Numbered from the stretch's first letter, positions 23,841 through 36,400 are shown. The stretch is DNA of 64,000 nt from Euonymus europaeus (GCA_963580455.1 OY756957.1:30224501-30288500); one strand, 5' to 3'. Made by a program: numbers and translations. The notes: generated from the sequence alone by a model not told the origin.

Positions 23841-23945
23841 CCGTGACATATACATGTGATATTTTATTTTTTTGAGAAAACATGAAATATCATTAAGAAA
23901 GACCATATTACAATCCGCTTGAGCGGTGACATATGCATGTAATAT
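23841..23945 (-). mobile_element. Short LINE 3'-end insertion, older
   Basis: A T-run followed by GAGAAAACATGAAATATCAT and AAGAAAGACC (the complement of a LINE 3' end plus poly(A)) lies between diverged copies of a roughly 24-base target sequence (GTGACATATACATGTGATAT at 23843, GTGACATATGCATGTAATAT at 23926). Confidence 0.5.
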
Positions 23946-24199
23946 TTAAATTCAACTTTAATGGGTAAAAAAAAAATCAATTACTCTTACACACACTCCA
24001 GAGAGGAGAGGGGTGGCTGGGCCTGGTCTAATAAAATTTTCACGCCAACTAAAGTCTACAAAGTACAGAGTTATAGAAAAACTAAAAGAGGGAATGGTCT
24101 AACTGATATTATTTTTTTCTTGTCCCTTGTGTGCAGTAGAAATGTATAAATTATGTTGCCATTACAAAATTACGAGTCCACCCCTGTATTCTCATGGAC

Positions 24200-24640
24200 T
24201 CGTCAATCCCTCCCCTAGTCCCCTAACTCCCTAAGGTTTGCTTGCATAGCTGAATTGTTAATTAATATCCCCTAACTCCCTAGTTGATATGCTTTTATCT
24301 ACCCTCTTCTTGCTACCAGTTTTCAGATCTGGACTATTCTCTCGCCAAGTGTTTGCTATATGCGGTGTTACTAGTGCCCCAGTTTACCTGGTGATCACCC
24401 CTTCTCTCAGTGTCCCATTTTACTTGGTGTACATTAGTTTCTGGGTTGCTTGGATTTTATTTCTCGCACCTACCTCTTTGTAGACTAATGCGTCATTTAT
24501 GTTCTGGGCTGTTCTTAAGTTTTTATGATGTGTGTTGTGTCCTCTGTAACGAATTGAATACCCTAATTATATACTCTCCAGCTTGTACTTGGTGGTTTGC
24601 TGTTTAATGGAATCTGTTACGTTATAAAAAAAAGTTATAA
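24200..24640 (+). mobile_element. Probable 5'-truncated LINE 3' end
   Basis: T-rich, poorly coding sequence ending TTTAATGGAATCTGTTACGT and then a run of A at about 24627-24634, which resembles plant L1-type 3' ends (TTTAATNNAATCT..poly(A)). No flanking target duplication was found, so the left boundary is a guess. Confidence 0.4.
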
Positions 24641-24728
24641 CGTCAAACGGACCATTTTGGATTTGCACTGTTGATAGGGCAATAAAGGCCCATGGATTAT
24701 GAATCATGGACTTGTGAACGTTTATAAT

Positions 24729-25590
24729 ACCGTTAACGGATATGATTATTTGTAGTCCACGTTTTTTTCGCCACAATCTAAAATTAAAATATTTCATTAA
24801 AAATATTCATAAATTAAATACAGCTCATTTACCTGTTTTTAACAAAAAAAAACTCAGTCACCCCAATATGACTAAAACAGTGCACCTGCAAGATTTTGTT
24901 CTTTCTCCAGTTCATCCTCTCTTAAACTAGATTCAAATTTTACTTGCTAGCCTTTTTTACGTGCACCGTGCTCTGAACTTGTTCTTCATGACATTTAGCC
25001 TCAGCATCTTGCTGTGCAGATCTTAATCGTCTCACCTCATGACTACGTCGATTCAGAGCAAATCCATGTTTTGAATCAAGAAGTTCACGCGTGTTCTCGA
25101 TTTCTCTAACTCTAAAATGATTATGTTGTAATCTTCAACAGTTTCCATGCCATATGACCTGAGTACCTTCACAGTGTGTTTGGCCTGAGATTCCGAGTCC
25201 GTACTATCGTCGGTGGCAGCAGCCAAGGTAACTGAGTCAGTCCATGTCATCCTCGTCGAAAATATCCTCGTCCGTGAAATCATCATAGTCGGAGTCCTCG
25301 TCCATAATGTGCATCGAAAATGAAACAGAGCACGAGAAGAGAAAGAGAGTGAACCGTGGTTTAGTGTCATGGAGGGTGAAACGAGGATAGAGGTTGGGTC
25401 GGAGACGGAGTGGGTTCCAAGTAAAGCAGAAAGACAATTTTTCGGGGAAGAAAAGTGGGTTCCAGGTAAAGCAGCTAATCTAGACCGTGGTTAATTTTCG
25501 CTGGTGAAGTGTCATAAAAATTGTCCTTTTAGATCTTTTTAAAATGCGACGGAGAAAACGTGGACTGCAAATAGTCCTATCCCCGGTTAA
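24729..25590. mobile_element. Candidate non-autonomous TIR element (Mutator-like?) carrying coding-like sequence
   Basis: TATTTGTAGTCCACGTTTTT at 24747 matches, inverted, TATTTGCAGTCCACGTTTTC at the right side (about 25572 back to 25553). Weaker pairing extends outward (CCGTTAACGG..ATA.G against CCGGTTAAC), giving inverted ends of up to about 45 bp around an 860-bp unit. Inside, the minus strand reads as broken protein-like sequence (MDEDSDYDDFTDEDIFDEDD, then in a shifted frame TRELLDSKHGFALNRRSHEV and RRLRSAQQDAEAK). That suggests a captured host exon or old transposase, but I do not recognise the family. Confidence 0.4.
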
Positions 25591-25599
25591 CACCTTGGA

Positions 25600-27240
25600 T
25601 TGGGCTACCAGTTTAGGTTTGGCCCACATTGCAATGTCCGGTCTACTTTCTTTGTTTTATTTTAAATTATATTAAGATAATAGAAGTGCAAGGCTGTGGT
25701 GCCACCTCTACCTTTTCTTTTTCCCCCTTCAGAAATCCAACTGAGGAGAATGGTGCACATGTGGGTCTACTCTACTGTTAATGCATGTAATATCTTACTT
25801 ATAACCTAAGAAAATGACCTTTCAAAAAGGGGAAAAATAATCTAAGAATGACAAAAACAAAGTGGTACTTTGACTCTTTGTCTCCTTTATGTTTTGTGCT
25901 GTAATGTTCAAAAATTCTTTGCTTCCTTTTGTACCAATAGATGTCTATGCATCCATGGGCTCTTTGGTTTGGTTACTACGGTGGAGTCCCGAGTTCGAAG
26001 CATACATTTGGCGTATTTTTGGTCATTTTTGGTTGATTTATCAGAATGCACCTTGTAATATCCGTCGTTGCGTCGCATAACTTGCGACTTATATTCTACC
26101 GACATTCCGAGGGCGTGAGTCGATAGACAGGCCCTTTGGTCCTCTCCCAACCAAAGACGTCTATGCATCACACCATGACCAGTTTTACAATTCCCCACCC
26201 CCACTCCCCCCCCCCCCCCCAATTTTTTGATTATCTTGATAAGATTATTGTTTTTGATTAGTAAACTACTGTTGTGCAAATCATCAGGGAATTGCAGGGC
26301 ATGCCAACACTATTCTTCACCACTAAAAAACAAAGTAAAAGTCATCAAAGCACGGCCTTGAAGTCAACAAAGAGGGAGGTTCCCAATAGGTCAAAGTCAG
26401 CATTCCTCAATAAAGGTACATTGTTCTCCCTACCAGTATTTACAACCAACTGCCCATAACGAAACAAATCCCAAATAATGTCATTGAGCACCCATATGGT
26501 GCAAGTTTTTGTTTAGAATGGATAATGTATAAAAATTTGTATTTTGTTGGGTGGTAATATTGAGAGACGTATTTTGTTGATGTAATAAGTTTAGTGAAAC
26601 TTGAATTTTGTGTAATATAAATGCGATTCAGTATTAATTTTGGTATATGTGTGTAGTTCAACTGGATTCATTTTGTTGGAACAAACAATATTATTAGTTA
26701 GGACTCTCAAAAAATTATCAAAATTGAACTGTTTGGTCGATTTTTTTTATCAAAAAGAACATGTTTTATATTATAATCGATAAAAAACCGAAAAATCAAC
26801 ATGATCGACTAAACAGTTTGTTTAAAATATGTCAAAAAATTGATCGTCGACAACTCTATTGTTGGGTACCATAAAATGGAAAAGATATAATATATAATAA
26901 TTTGTATTTGATTGATGTAGTTTTTTATATTAATTTTAATGGTGAATAAATATTCGCAACATTGCACTTCCTCTAACATTGCATACGCTAATTCACGCTA
27001 AAATACAAAACTTTTTGATAAAAATTAGAAAGATTTTGATAAAGATGGGGAAAGTAACTTACGTAGAGATTCGAGAGACAGAGAGACCTGAAAAAGAGGA
27101 TGCATACCTTACGTGCCTACTTCAAATCAACCTTTCGCCTCTTTACACCATTTCCCTCAGTTTTTACTTTTCGCCGACGCTTCTCTCTCTCATTGATTAC
27201 TCTAAGCTTCGACCTTCGAATCTCTCTTTCTGACTCACTG
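25600..27240. other. Spacer upstream of the SRF gene
   Basis: Noncoding. Holds a C15 homopolymer near 26207-26221, a foldback at 26727-26818, and the CT-rich SRF leader from about 27120. Confidence 0.5.
26727..26818. repeat. Small foldback element
   Basis: AACTGTTTGGTCGAT (26727-26741) is inverted as ATCGACTAAACAGTT (26804-26818), 14 of 15 pairs, enclosing an AT-rich loop that itself repeats TCGATAAAAAACCG-like words. Possibly a MITE remnant. Confidence 0.5.
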
Positions 27241-27252
27241 TCCCACTCTTTA

Positions 27253-27384
27253 ATGGCGATGCCTCTAACCACCGACTCTGATCCCAGTCTCTTCGACGTT
27301 AACTTTTCTTTCTCTTCTCCATTGCTTTTTGCAAGTCCAAGAGACCTTAAAATGAGCTCTGCCTCACCTGAACTTGGCCTTTAG
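27253..27384 (+). promoter_or_regulatory. Upstream ORF (43 codons) in the SRF leader
   Basis: Starts at the first ATG after the CT-rich leader (MAMPLTTDSDPSLF...) and ends with TAG 17 bases before the SRF start codon at 27402. If transcribed, it would reduce main-ORF translation or require reinitiation. Whether the mRNA includes it is unknown. Confidence 0.45.
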
Positions 27385-27401
27385 ACTTCACAACGTCAAC
27401 A

Positions 27402-30400
27402 ATGCATGCGAAGCAAGAAGCTGCTGGTTTTTGTTTTGTGAATCGTTCAATGTTGCTGATCAAGCTCGCTTTGATGTTTGCTCTGCCTCTGGGTCTTTGT
27501 AACACAGATGCCAACGATGGTATGCTTTGTCTTTGACCCGTCGTTTGTGGTTGTGACTGGTTGATCGATTGTGTTGGCGATTATGTATTCATGTGGGTTT
27601 CAAAATTTTTTGCCTTTTGGGGTTTAACTTAGATTAGAGACAGTGAATTAAAACTGAGCATTTCGTGTTGGTCTGTGATTGTTGGAAGTTTTATTTTTTA
27701 TGATCTGTTCGTTTCCCGGGAAAATGCTCGTAAACGTATGTTAAAATGAGGTGTTTTTTTTTTTGGTTAAAATGCGTAGAGGTTTTTCTGAGGGGTAAAG
27801 CAGCAAAATTCAATTTCGTTTTGTATTTCAGAATAAATTCTTATAATCTGGTTGGCTATTGAGCTTGATTCTTTGTGATGCAGTGCAAGCTCTTCTGGTT
27901 ATGTACTCTTCACTGAATAGCCCTTCTCAGCTTACTAACTGGAAAAGTAATGGCAGCGATCCATGCGGAGAGTCCTGGAAAGGGGTTGCTTGTGAGGGTT
28001 CAGCTGTTATTTCCATGTACGAATGTATCTTCTCATATATGACTATCTCATTCTCTCTTTTGTACGTATGGTTTGATATCAATTTATGAATTACTGAATG
28101 GGTTCTTCTAGTGCTCTTGTGACAGTGATGTCTCAGGGTTAAGGCTCAATGGCACATTGGGATACTCGCTTTCGAACCTTATGTCATTGAGAAAATTGTA
28201 AAAGATTGAATCTTTCTTGCTCTTGTTATATATTTACCGCTAAGTAAAGTTCAAAACCACTAGTAATTTTTTATTTGATTTTGTTTGTTTTTCTAGGGAC
28301 TTGAGCAATAACAACATTCAGGATTCAATCCCGTACCAGTTACCGCCTAATCTTACAAGCATGTATTGTTGAATGATGGATCATCTGTCTTCTTTTGGTG
28401 GTCGTATTTCATTTCTTGACGTGATGATTTGTACTTCCTTGATCACGCAGAAACCTTGCAAGAAACAACTTTAGTGGGAATCTTCCATATTCCTTTGCCA
28501 GCATGGGTTCTCTCACTTATTTGTAGGTGGCTTCAAGTTTAGCTTTATCTACCAAAACTTCGGTAAGATTTTAGATCTTCGCCTCTGTCTCGTTTTAACA
28601 TATTTGGTTTCAGGAATGTAAGCCGTAATTCGCTCATGCAGTCCATTGGAGATGTTTTTGGCAGTCATACTGGCTTGACAATCCTGTAAGATATCTTACT
28701 TAGATTCACCTTCATCACTACGAAAGCCTTGCTTTTATATTCGTTAAACATTACTCTGACATTCTCTGGGAAAGATGTGCATTTGTGAACTCCAACTTGC
28801 TCATTTATTCAGTTGAGTTGAGCTGAGCAAGTGAGCAGTGCTTTGAAAACTTGTGAATGCAGGGATATCTCCTTCAACAACTTCAGTGGTGATCTTCCTA
28901 ATTCTGTCGGTTCATTGTCTAATCTGTCTACTATGTGAGTAATGTTTTACTTTTGGCAATTGATAAAACCAGAGTTTGAGATTGATTAGATTACTCATGC
29001 TATCAAAACTTTTAGGTATCTGCAGAACAATCAATTTACTGGTTCTCTTAGTTTCCTTAGGAGCTTACCTTTGACTACTTTGTAAGTTTCAATCCTTTTG
29101 TTTTACTTTTCAATTGTATCATTTTGTCCGTTTCTAATAGCACCGTTTGTTTTTGACAGAAATGTTGCGCACAATCATTTTAGTGGATGGATACCTCAAG
29201 AATTAAGTACAATCCCCACCTTTATGTAAGTTTTTGGGCTTTATGTTTGTATTGCCCATTGGTTTGTAGATTTCACTTTAGCAATATTTTTATCTTAGCT
29301 TGCAAAATATGACAGATATGATGGAAACTCTTTTGATAATGGTCCTGGTCCTCCTCTACCACTGTACACTCCTCCACCTCCTGGTAGCTCTCGTCCTAAT
29401 AATTCTCGAACTGGGGAACATTTTACCCCAGCTTCTGATAGGCAGTCATCCAATTCAGGCAAGGGATTGACAGCTGGACACATTGTCGGCATAGTTCTTG
29501 GTTCTGTGTTCCTGCTTGTCTTTGCATTGGGTGCTGTTGTTTTTTGCCTTCAAAAGACTAAAAAGAAGGAAACTGGTGTTAGAACTCCCAGGGGAAGTCT
29601 ATCTGTCGTCTCAAATGGTGGTGGGTTTGCTTCTTTATATTTCCTCCTTTCACAGTTGTTATAATTTATGGTTCTATGGTTATATTAATAACACTCTCAT
29701 GTTACAAATGATGTATTGTGTATTTATCTTATGTTATTGATGGCAATTTTATCTGCCTCCTATGGATACTGGTATCCTGCTTCATACGGGTGGATATGAG
29801 CTTCACTTTGGTGGAAATTTAGGAGGATAATAAATGCCCTGACCTGCCAGAATATAGTCTTTTGTTGTGATTTTATTAGACATGAAAATTGGATAACGTT
29901 GTTTGTAGACTCAATGATTTAAAATCAAACAGATAAATGTAGGTGTTTGGTTGTCTAAGTCAGAAGGAAGTTCGTCGCTAAGATGTCCTTTTAGAGAGGA
30001 AGCCCAGTGTGCTGAATAGAAATGGGAAATTTTCCTGGAAGATGGGGAGGTTGAAGAAAATATCCAGCTGACCCAGGATTTGGTTTGTTATTTCAAGCTG
30101 GAGTGAGATAGGGACAGGATGGGGATATGGAATATGATCTTTCTAACTTCGCCTTGTTACCATCTCTGAATTTGAATGATTGTGATTGCATTAATATGGC
30201 TGTGATGACTCTCTTTTGCAACAGATGAGAATATTCGGTACAGGGATCAGGGTTATAGTCTCAGAGATCTAAATTATGTTAGAAGGTCATGGCTGTGAAT
30301 TCCTTTACTTCCTGCTAAGTAATGTTCTTTTGCATTGGTCGATTTTTCTCCTGTCAAATTTCCTGAGGTTTACTGACTAATGATTTGGTGGTTAAGAGTT

Positions 30401-32623
30401 GAGACATGAGTGCTTGTGTCCTGACTGCTTCAGCGCCACATTTTACTTTGTTTTGCAGCAACAGTGGAGATGCAACAGCAGAGAGTGAAAAGTGTTGCCG
30501 CTGTTGCAGATTTGAAGCCCCCTCCTACAGAAAAGTTGACAGCTGATATACTACTTGGGAATACTGGATCTATGAAGAGAATGAAATCGCCAATCACTGC
30601 TACTTCATATACTGTTGCGTCTCTTCAAATGGCGACAAATAGCTTCAGTCAAGAAAACCTTATTGGGGAAGGGTCTCTTGGTCGGGTTTACAAAGCAGAG
30701 TTTAGCAATGGGAAGGTAAGGAAAATTATTGCTATTGCATCTATGTACACAGACACTAGTATATAGAAGGGAGGGGCCGAGGGGGAACACAGACAAAAGC
30801 TTTATAAGTAATATACCATGGTAACATCTAATCAGTAGGATGTGCACTGCAGCCAGTGTTGTCCAAAATAATAAGCTGCAATTCTCGCTCCCTTCTCCCT
30901 CTTGTTTTCCTGTAGAATTTGTAGAGTTTATAAGCTTGTCCTGATTGCTGTGAAGAACCATACAATGGATGTCTTTTTGTGCTGAGTACTGCGATCTTCT
31001 TAACTTTTAGCTTTGGCACTTTTATGCCAGGCTATTCTTATCATCTTGCTTATCCTCTTTTGGTTTTAGACCTATCATTAAACGAGCTGCTTCTAAAGTG
31101 GATATGCTTATTTCCATCGCTATGAGTTACCATATGCGTGCAGGCTTTCATCATTGTGCTTGTATGTTGTTTAATATAGGCGATGTCAGTTAAGAAGATC
31201 GACAATGCTGCACTCTCACTGCAAGAGGAGGATAATTTTCTTGAAGCTGTTTCAACTATGTCACGCCTGAGGCATCCAAACATTGTTACACTGGTCGGAT
31301 TCTGTGCAGAGCATGGGCAACGCATTTTAGTTTGCGAATATATAGAACACGGGAGTCTACATGACATGCTGCACTCTGTTAAGGATGGTGGCAATATACT
31401 CTCTTGGAATGCACGTGTTAGGGTGGCAGTTGGCACTGCTCGGGCTCTCGAGTATGTTAGATTTGTATGACAGTTTAAGTCTCTCACCCCCTCTCTCTCT
31501 ACCGCATGCTTTGAGGTAGTCGGTATGTTTTTTATCAGGTACTTGCATGAGGTGTGCTTGCCTTCGGTTGTGCATAGGAATTTCAAGTCTGCGAATATTT
31601 TACTTGACGTAGAGCTCAATCCCCACTTGTCAGATTGTGGTTTAGCTGCTCTGACGCCAAACGCCAAACACCAAACGACAGGTAAATCGTAGGTTTCATC
31701 ATAATTGTGGCTTTTGCGAAGTTGTCAGCTCGACCTTGTTTTCTGAAATTACTGACCATATATCTTTTGTGACCTTGCTTTCTGAAATTACTGACCATAC
31801 ATCTTTTGTGGTTTGGTACCCTGATGAGTACTTTCTTTCACTTTTGGCAGGTTTCAACACAGATGGTCGGATCATTTGGTTATAGTGCTCCTGAATTTGC
31901 CTTATCTGGCGTATATACTATAAAAAGTTATGTATACAGTTTTGGTGTGGTCATGTTGGAGCTTTTGACCGGTCGGAAGCCACTAGACAGGTTATATGAT
32001 TCTCAACATGCAATTATGTCTGTTCTTCTGGGTATTGTTAACGGTACTTTCGTTTGAGTTTTTTTGAGGTTGGTTTATTTACTCGTTTTTCATCGTATTT
32101 TGTCGAGTCTAGTTCAAGAGCGAGATCAGAGCAGTCACTGGTGAGATGGGCTACTCCCCAGCTGCATGATATAGATGCCTTGGCTAAAATGGTTGATCCA
32201 ACCCTGAATGGAATGTATCCTGCAAAGTCACTGTCACGATTTGCTGACATTATTGCCCTCTGCGTTCAGGTGAGCTTTCTTATTAATGTCATGATAAATT
32301 ATGTATCGGCCTCGGTTCTTAACAAGCAGAAGCATGTATGAAAATTCTGTACTAAATGCACACATGACACAACAAATTCCTTAGAAAACCCTTTTTGTAT
32401 CTGCTTGCTTAAATGTATTTGTGTAGTACTCATTCTTACCTATCGGAAACCTATAATTCTGAATAGTAAACTCTGTTTTGTATAGCCGGAACCCGAGTTT
32501 CGACCCCCGATGTCTGAAGTTGTTCAACAATTGGTGCGGTTGGTGCAAAGAGCAAGTATGGTCAACAGGCGATCAAGTGATGAGCATGGATTTGCGTACA
32601 AGACCCCGGATCATCAGGCATAG
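27402..32623 (+). pseudogene. STRUBBELIG-RECEPTOR-FAMILY (SRF6/7-like) LRR receptor kinase, frameshifted in the kinase domain
   Basis: Sixteen exons by eye: 27402-27519, 27884-28016, 28126-28197, 28297-28362, 28451-28522, 28614-28685, 28863-28934, 29016-29081, 29160-29225, 29316-29620, 30459-30715, 31180-31451, 31539-31681, 31851-31990, 32113-32269, 32486-32623. Encodes signal peptide, SUB domain (SDPCGESWKGVACEGS), 66/72-nt LRR exons, Pro-rich juxtamembrane, membrane helix (HIVGIVLGSVFLLVFALGAV) and an atypical kinase (GEGSLGRVY; HRNFKS for HRD; DCGLA for DFG, normal for this pseudokinase family). Exon lengths sum to 2149, one over a multiple of three. The exon at 31539 contains a 7-bp tandem duplication (CCAAACGCCAAACACCAAAC, 31657-31676) where relatives have LTPNT.RQ. 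Reading on gives [10 protein letters not shown] and a stop, losing the last third of the kinase domain. Past the shift, the invariant Asp of KSDVYSFGV is Tyr (KSYVYSFGV). Without the 7 bp the protein would be about 713 aa. Confidence 0.88.
31735..31812. repeat. Two-copy 39-bp tandem repeat in an SRF intron
   Basis: TCTGAAATTACTGACCATAT and TCTGAAATTACTGACCATAC each followed by ATCTTTTGTG, 39 bp apart. It lies in the intron directly after the frameshifted exon. Confidence 0.85.
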
Positions 32624-33420
32624 ACATGTCACGAACCAAATCTTGACTTGTGACATTTAGAATCATGTTGCTGTCCTGTGACGACCAATAAGTCCGGAGA
32701 TCATGTCGTTGTCTGGTGAAGGTAAACAAGAATCAAAATGGGATCAGGAGAATATGCATGGCTCATGCATTTCTTGTTGCAGGTAAATTTATTGGACATT
32801 TAGTTGTATATCGCCTTGTGTGTTGCATTTAAAATTTTGATGGATGTCATGGGGCTCACAAGGGATGTAAGAAGCGTCTGAAATAATCAAACCGATCGAT
32901 TGGGAAGCAAAACAGACCTCTAGCTACTATATTCATGGAGTGCAAAATTTTTGCAGTGATTGAACATTTCAATCTTCATAAACATCAATTACAGCGAACA
33001 AGACAGCTACTATATGTGTTCATCTGACATGCATGAAAACTTGCAGATACAAACAGAGTTGAGCTTGTAACTGCAGCTGAAAACCTTGTTTCATGGTCAG
33101 TAATGGCAAATGCATGAAAATCAGAGCCACTTCTTTATGTCATTTTATCCCAAAGCACAGAATCCTTAAAGATTTGCCTACTCTGAAATGCAGGAACAAG
33201 GTTATTGATATGAAAGGATTCCTTTTTCCTTCCTTGGGCATAGATTATAACAGAGAATCTGTGCACATCAATAAGCACCACAAACCCATAAATATTAGTA
33301 GCTGAAGTTTGAACAAAGCACACCATTGTTTTTGCTGCACTATACAAGTTATGCAACAAGCATCCTAAGCTAATTTTGCAAGCGGATCCATTGTCTCCTA
33401 GTACATACTTTACACCCGAT
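32624..33420. other. Convergent 3' ends of the SRF and EBS genes
   Basis: 3' UTR sequence of two genes read toward each other. No ORF or RNA gene supported. Confidence 0.5.
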
Positions 33421-33427
33421 GCACCTT

Positions 33428-36400
33428 TTATCTCTTCCGGCGTTTGGCTTCCACCTGCATGGCAGAGAGTTTATTAGCAAATCCTAACTTCTTTACATTG
33501 AGAGTAAAAAACTCATGTTGGGTCAGATAATATCGTCGACAATGACAAAACGATAAACTTGAATATCGAAACAAATTATAAGTACTAGAACCTCGGAAAA
33601 CTGAGTATATAAGAGTTGATTATTAATCATACAAGCAAAGAACTTAAATATTGCCACCATTGCATTCAAAAAGTGATCAGATAAATTTTCCATCCTTCAA
33701 AGAGCAATCCATTGATGATAACTAAAAAAACAGCAATAAAATTGAGAGAGGAGGAGGAATGCAAATCATGTCGAGTCAGATAATATCCGCGACAAGGACA
33801 AACACTGTGTAAATGCCAGTCTCCCCGTGCGAATGCAAGAGAACAATTAGTCCTTGTAAATCAGAACAAATATCCAAAATACTGTGTGGCCAAAATCAAG
33901 AATCGCATACAGAAAACTCAAAAGACAGTCAATTTCACGCAAGACATCCAGCTACACTACAAAATGATAAGCCGATTGCGCAAACACCTACAAAACTCTA
34001 GTAGCTAGTAGCGACTAGCTCACCTTATTAGTTATATACACAAAGATGAACTTAAATATTGCCACCATTGAATTCAAAAAGTGATCAGATAACTTTTTTC
34101 ATCCTTCAAAGAGCAATTCCTTGATGATTACCATAATAAAATTGGAATGTGCCAACCTTAACAAGTTTGGGAGTTGGGGGGCGGGGCGGGGGGATGACGA
34201 AGACGATGTACAAGGCAAAGTTTCAGAAATAGGAAGTAACAACTGAATTTTTACTGGCGAAAATGAATCAAATTAAGCATGCCCAGACATATGATAAGCA
34301 CAGTTTTCCGAGATTAAAGGACTTAAAATTAGTTGGGATATTCAAGTTTATATTTCGTTCAGTAGATACTAGATAGGCATGTCTCATGTAAGTTCCACTT
34401 TACTTCTTTGGGACATACACAGTGCATCAGGATAAATTAAACTCGAACAAAGCTTGCAAATTACATAATCCTAAATACAATTGTGTAGTTCCACCAAGTT
34501 ATACCTACTTTTTCATCTAAACATTTTCAGCAACAATGACACTCCCAGTAGCACTATGACCCAACAATTAGAGATAATGGGAGAATTAAGCCCTCAGAGA
34601 TATTTTATGTGACATTGTAGCATATATTAAGATGCCTTTCTTAGTTTCCATTCATAAAATTAATAAATCAGAATTAAAAATCCACATTTTTTGAGACAGC
34701 TCCCCTTAAATTCTTCACTCTGTTTTAAATAATACATGGAGGCATGTATCAAGGTCTTCTTTATTCTCCTTGAACATAATTATCACTAATACAATCACGC
34801 TTTTGAAGTTTTGATTCAGAAATATCCCCAAAAGTTTGTATCATTATATTCATCAAACAACAAGATGGCACCCAAAGATCAGACAATAGAAGATTGGCAG
34901 ATGATATATCATGCTAAAAGAAAGTGCAAAAGGTACTTGCAAAAAAAATGTGAAGGAGAAATATAAATAACAAACATGAATGTACAGTGAAGTCAATCTG
35001 GCCAAAAAGTCGTCTCACCTTGCTTTCAGCAGCTGGCGATTCATGAAATCCATTCTGAGACTTTTTCATTTCTTTCTTACAATCCTCACAGGTGAAGCAA
35101 TCCAAGTTTTTGGCTGCTTCAATACTCATGCCCACACAAGCAGGATGGTACCTACAAGGATAATGAGCAATTAAAATTATGGTTTAGAGTGCCAAATTTG
35201 CCTTAGCTACCATAAACCACATTAAGAACTAATATCAAATTTCAATTATGATCCCCAAAGAGAATCCAGGAAAGGCAGATATCACCAAATTTTCCTTAGC
35301 TACCATCCATCTCACTCTTCTAGTCTTCTGACCTCCACATTTCCAAACTACAATTTTTTGTGTGCAAAAAAATAGCAGGTTTTATAACTTAAAAGTTCAT
35401 CTCTAAATCCAATTATACTTTTTTCCACTTATTACGAGTGACATGACCCCAATGTTCAAATTATTATTCCCACACCAATTATGATGTTAATCCATCAACC
35501 ATTCCACAAGTTAAGCGATGCTGGCTTCTCCAATTCACCTCCTACCTAAATCAACAGCTCAGTGTGTTGTAATCCCAAAACTATTATGTAGGGGTGTCCT
35601 ATCCACAATGGAGAGGGAGATTTAGAATATTCTCAAATAGTTAAATTCATCTCTGCCTATGAGCTTAACTTTTTGGAGAAACAATAAATGTTTTTAAGAA
35701 AGAAAAAAACCTACTTAAAACTCATCAACTGTATTGTAGATTCAAACACATAAAAAGCCTTCTAACACATCAAAAACCTTCACTTTTGGGAAGGATCAAC
35801 TAACTAGAGAACCAAAATTATAAATGAGATCAACCAACTCCACAAGTAAGAAAAAACAACAAATAAGAAAAAACATTACCAGTCCTTGCATCCCTCGCAT
35901 TGCACCATTAGGTCATCTGGGTTATACGGCATCTCACACTTGCAATACCTTCATTAATATGGATTAAGGCAGTTCACAAAACCCCATACACATTAATGTC
36001 AGTACTACCGTTATCTATAGTTCCATACATTATCACCTATTGCAGTTAAATAAAAGAAGAAGAAAAACGACAAGGGAGCACTCACACAGCAACCCGGTCA
36101 GGTGTGAATCCTCCAGTGGAAGCCTTATATTCAAACCTACAGTAGTAATCCTCAGCCCCAACATTCTCCAGCTTAGTGTACATCTTGAAGGAGTGGACAG
36201 TGCACTTGCCTTCAATGGTGTGTGCACTCTGCACGTCATAGTGGTCCGATAAAAAGAGCTCCTTTGCTCCATGAAACTGCCTCCTGCCACCAAGCGATTC
36301 CTCGGGCCTGTAGTACCACCGAACCCTAACCTTCACGTTATTCTTGTGGTCAGTTTCGATCTTCTCGACCCTCGCCACGTATGGTGGCTTCCCAATGTCC

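Noticed and set aside
26203..26221. C homopolymer possibly marking a functional site
   Set aside because: Simple repeat in plain spacer; more likely slippage-prone sequence or an assembly soft spot.
30225..30285. Possible extra SRF exon flanked by TGCAACAG and a GT donor, open in frame
   Set aside because: Including its 61 bases breaks the phase into the next exon (30459), whereas direct joining of 29620 to 30459 keeps frame and matches relatives.
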